A DNA stretch of 64,000 nt from Zonotrichia leucophrys gambelii (taxonomy: Eukaryota; Chordata; Aves; Passeriformes; Passerellidae), in the NCBI RefSeq assembly GCF_028769735.1, contig NC_088169.1, positions 47,715,229 to 47,779,228 on the forward strand, given 5' to 3'. Shown here piece by piece: positions 60,538-64,000 of the stretch. A program made the position numbers and the translations under genes. Under the pieces are notes generated by a model. It searched no databases, was not told the DNA's origin, and was given only the letters and a program-made list of their open reading frames with translations. The first letter of the stretch is position 1. The number at the start of each line of letters is the position of its first letter.

Positions 60538-61098
60538 TGTGTTCTGGTTTGGACTGGGATAGCTTTCTTCATAGTTGCTACTACAGGAAAACAGGGCTGA
60601 TAACACAGTGATCTTTCTAAACAGTGTTTACACAGAGCTAAGGCCTTTTCTGTTTTCACCTCACACCACCACTGAGGAGGCTGGGGGTACATTAGAAGTT
60701 GAGAAGGGACACAAGCAGATCAGGTGACCCCAAATGACCAAAGGGATATTTCATACCTTATGGCATCATGATCAGCACATAAAGTTGGGGGAACAAAAGA
60801 GGGGAAATTTCAGAGTGATGCCAGTTGTGTTCCCAAGTTAACTGTTGACTGTGACAGAGCCCTGGTCTCCTGGAGATGGCTGAACACCTGTCTGCCAATG
60901 GGAAATGGTGAATGAATTCCTTGTTTAGCGTTGGTTGTCTCTGCTGCTTTTGCTTTACCTGTCAAACTGTCTTAATCTCAACCCACGAGTTTTCTCACTT
61001 TTACTCTTCCAATTCTCTCCCCTATTCCACTCGGGGAGAGTGAGTGAGCAGCTGAGTGGGGCTTAATTGCCATTTGGAGTTAACTCAAAAGTCTGACA
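60538..61098 (+). mobile_element. Solo ERVL-type LTR, copy 3
   Basis: The LTR starts near TGTGTTCTGGTTTGGACTGG and ends GTCTGACA at 61098. It shows CTTCATAGTTGCTACTACAG, TTTACACAGAGCTAAGGCCT, GGTGACCCCAAATGACCAAA, CTCCTGGAGATGGCTGAACA and TCTCAACCCACGAGTTTTCT. The TATA region is ACATAAAG (near 60777). The poly(A)-type signal is mutated to GTCAAA. The flanks GGCTA (60533-60537) and GGGTA (61099-61103) could be a decayed 5 bp duplication, which is usual for ERVL. No internal genes remain. Confidence 0.88.
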
Positions 61099-61334
61099 GG
61101 GTATCATTACATCAACACAAGCTTACTTATGACAGGTTATGATACCTAGTGAAGTTTCTATTTCAAGGGAAAGCAAGGAACATGTTGTGTTTGCAGTTAG
61201 GGTTACAATGATTTTACTATTTTTGTAGATAGAGTCTACTCTTTTTTTAAGGTATGGTGAAAGTAACACCTCCTTCTGGTCAAAATAAAGTGTGGGAAAG
61301 AAGAGCACAGGCAGTGCAACTAGGGTCTTATAGC

Positions 61335-61870
61335 CTGAGAAGGATCGAGAAATTCTGTGTAGGCACAGGATAAGAAATGCTAAGGTAGAGCTGAAGATGA
61401 ATTTGGCAACTTTGAAGAACAGTAAGAGGGGCTTCTACAGATACATGGATCATAAAGGGAAGATTTTAAAAAAATTGTGTCCCAAATAAATAAGATAGCC
61501 TGGAGAATATAAGGCCCCAGAGTGAACTCATCAGGGCCTTTCACTACTTGAAAGAGCTTACATAAAGGAGGGAAAGTTACATTTTACATGGGGAGATAGT
61601 GGTAGGATGAGAGGGAAAGGTTTAAACCTAAAAGAGAAGAGATTTAAATCAGATTGTAGGAAGATATTATTTACTCAGTGGGTAGTGACACTCTAGTTAC
61701 CCTGAGAAGTTGATGCCCCATCCCTGGAAGTCCAAGGTCAGGTTGGATGGGGCCCTGTGCAGCCTGATCAAGTCAGTGGAATCCCTCCTGTATTTGCACT
61801 GCCCATAACAGAGCGCTGAAACTAGATGATTTTTATGGTTCCTTCCAACTGAGCTATGACTAAATTCCCC
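61335..61870 (+). mobile_element. CR1: CR1 with internal deletion
   Basis: Bases 61385-61500 match the CR1 ORF2 linker before RT (AAGAGGGGCTTCTACAGATA and following). Bases 61550-61870 match the C-terminal end (CCCCATCCCTGGAAGTCCAA, GGTTGGATGGGGCCCTGTGC, CTAGATGATTTTTATGGTTC). The whole RT core that should lie between is missing, so two distant parts of one element are joined. The 3' tail is decayed. Confidence 0.75.
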
Positions 61871-63391
61871 ATGTAGAAGGCTTTTCAAATTTGGCTACTT
61901 CACTCTGGGCTACTAAAATCCTCAATGATGAGAGCTTTAAGTGCCAGTTTACACCCATCAGCTCCGTGGTACTGAATACTCATAAGTATTGTAATTCTAA
62001 GGACTAACAGCTTTAAATAAACAATGATCATGACTGATAATAAGTAAGAACTACTGACATAAAGTACATTGTCAATAAATGCGATGTAGTAAATTTTTCA
62101 AAGGTTAAACGTGTCCTGATTAATGTAATTTAAATTCTTCCATCACACTGATTGCTAATTGTCTCTAATCTCTCTAATTCTCATAGATATATTTATCAGC
62201 TATATGACAAGATGAAATAAACCACTTGAATGCATCTCGGATACCAATAAACGCCAATGCATGCTCAGCTTATTCATTCTTTATTTTCTGTATTCAATAG
62301 TCTTCATTTATTGTTTGGCGATGTTCATGTGTGCTTATCTGCAGACACCCTTTTTGAGGTTCAGAATCCAGAGCTGGGTCACACTTAGGCTGTGAGTCAT
62401 CTTCCTAAATCACAAGTGTGCAGTGCCTGCTGAGATGCCAGGGAATGACTACTGGTTCATAAAGACACCTAACTCCTTTGTCATATTTGTGATTCATATA
62501 TAATCTTTTTGGCTATTTGGGGCAGTCTCAAATGGCACAAACTGGCTGTGTACAGACATCTCAGTCATAGACTGTATGTCCATTGAGCTCGTCACACTTG
62601 TCTCTCTAAAATCATGGAAATAAAACAGCACCTCTCAAGAGCAATTTACACAAGAAGAATCTAAATGACATGCTTTCACTCTGGAAGTACCTGTTTTTCT
62701 CTGTGGCCTATATTCTCCTTTAATTATTGAGATGTATTTAGGCAAACAAATCCCATTCTGTGAAATCAAAACAAAAAAATAATTCAGTAAAAGTGCTATC
62801 AAAGATACTTTGAATCACCATGTTCTGACAGAAAACTTTATATTATCTTTTGCTAGTTGAGAGTTGTAACATGTTGGAAAGTTTTCATAAATTTTCTATG
62901 TTCTTATTGTTTGCTTTTGGAAAGGCAAAATTTTTTGTATGTATATAAATAGAATAGCAACATAACTGAATTGTAAGCTATGCTTCTACACATATGGTGC
63001 AGAGGGAGATGATGTAAGTAATTAGTTTAAATTTTTGGAAAAAGGATGAAAAAAATGGAAGAGAAAAAACATCCTTTTCTGCCTTAAATTTGGACAGGTA
63101 TGAAAATAAAAGCAAGCAGCAAATAAAAATTATTCTATGATAATCGTTATCTTTTTGTATAGGATTTTATAGAGGAGATGTCAGTTTCACCATGCCTTTG
63201 AGAAAGGGTAGACTCTTCCTACAAAAATTGAAAAGCCATTTTAACCATAACTGCAAACACAACATGATCCTTGCTTTCCCTCAAAATAGGAGCTTCATTA
63301 GGTAGTACAACCTGCCATGAGTAAGTTTGTATTAAGCTAATGACACCCTGTCAGTTTGGCTACCCAAACATCTTGATTGTATCACACTGGC
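61871..63391. other. Unique AT-rich DNA, no gene seen
   Basis: No repeat or exon recognised. The block 62060-62340 has mixed TAATT and ATGCAT-type words and might be conserved noncoding DNA. Open frames are short. Confidence 0.55.
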
Positions 63392-63979
63392 TGTTGTGGG
63401 TTAACCCCAGGTGGTAACTAAGCACTGCACAACTGATCACTCTCTCTCCCTGGGTGGAATGTGAGAGAGCATTAGAAGAGTAAAAGTAAGAAAATTTGTT
63501 GATTGAGATAAAACTAGTTCGAAAAAGAAAGCAAAAGCAGCAGAGACAAGCAGAGCAAATTAAGGAATTCATTCACCACTTCCCATTGGCAGGCAGGTGT
63601 TCAGACATGTCCAGGAGAGCAGAGTTCCATCAGGTGTGATGGTGATGTGGGGAGACAAATGGTACCACTCTGAACATCCCAATTCTCTCTTCTTTGCCCA
63701 GCTTTATGTGCTAAGCATGATGTCTTGCTTGAGATATCCTTTGGCCAACTGGAGTCAGCTGCCCCAGATGGGTCATCTCCCAGGTACATGTGCACACCCA
63801 GCCACCTTGATGAGAGGTTGCAGTGAGAAACAGAAAGTTCCTCAACTCTGTATGAGCTTTTCTCAGAAAAAACTATAGCATAGGTGTGTTATATTCACCA
63901 TTTTCATCACAAATCCAAAACATTTCACCATGAAACCTGCTATGAAGAAAATTAATTCCATTCATCCAAATGGGATGCA
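63392..63979 (-). mobile_element. Solo ERVL-type LTR, copy 4
   Basis: The plus strand starts TGTTGTGGGTTAACCCCAGG, the complement of the LTR 3' end, and runs through ATTCACCACTTCCCATTGGC to ACAAATCCAAAACATTTCAC and CTATGAAGAAAATTAATTCC, the complement of the U3 start. It therefore covers nearly the full LTR on the minus strand. No viral genes adjoin it within the window. A target duplication was not found. Confidence 0.85.
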
Positions 63980-64000
63980 AGAGTGTATGAGATTCAAAAG

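Noticed and set aside
63597..63878. 93-codon plus-strand frame
   Set aside because: Lies in the antisense strand of the LTR at 63392-63979.
1..64000. Bacterial or viral genome features such as operons, ribosome binding sites, CRISPR arrays, attachment sites
   Set aside because: Composition, CR1 and LTR content identify vertebrate nuclear DNA; no spaced identical repeats of CRISPR type and no gene-dense region exist.

Overview
The window looks like bird nuclear DNA. It is AT-rich and carries many fragments of CR1 LINEs (several ending in the avian ATTCTATG-type 3' tail) together with several families of avian-type endogenous retrovirus LTRs. No complete protein-coding gene, RNA gene or CRISPR array could be supported. 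Every longer open frame is either a piece of a decayed CR1 reverse transcriptase, a frame running through an LTR, or a frame without a recognisable protein. The likely setting is a gene desert or a very large intron. The species cannot be named from the sequence alone. Element families were recognised by eye from known avian repeat sequences; boundaries are approximate unless stated.

Layout. 1-1985: a long CR1 on the minus strand, cut by the window edge. 5575-6298: an LTR holding a 170 bp A-rich insert, followed by an internal CR1 piece. 7-31 kb: mostly unique AT-rich DNA with small CR1 pieces (13.8, 21.8, 28.0 kb), two copies of an unnamed LTR-like repeat (13.1 and 23.7 kb, opposite strands), a possible LTR 3' end (26.4 kb) and a solo ERVL-type LTR (30.3 kb). 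31.8-33.1 kb: a CR1 tail and then the most unusual object, a betaretrovirus-like (ERVK) unit. 35-48 kb: unique DNA, a CR1 inserted into an older CR1 of opposite strand (42-43.8 kb), a third LTR type (46.2 kb), another CR1 (47.3-48.2 kb) and a solo ERVL-type LTR (48.4 kb). 48.9-60.5 kb: 11.6 kb with no interspersed repeat that I recognise. 60.5-64 kb: two solo ERVL-type LTRs in opposite orientation flanking a CR1.

The strongest finding is at 32042-33105. Both outer ends are the U3 end of an LTR (TG at the left, CA at the right, as inverted repeats), and the unit is flanked by a perfect 6 bp direct repeat, AAACCA, the duplication size usual for betaretroviral integration. Inside, a complete minus-strand LTR with TATA box and poly(A) signal is followed by two bases and an 18 nt primer-binding site matching tRNA-Lys at 17 of 18 positions. 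Directly after that site the sequence turns into an inverted U3. It appears to be an aberrant reverse-transcription product with two U3 ends that integrated as one unit, rather than a normal provirus or solo LTR.

No genes here work together. The visible function-like signals are LTR promoters and poly(A) signals, all in apparently solitary or broken elements.
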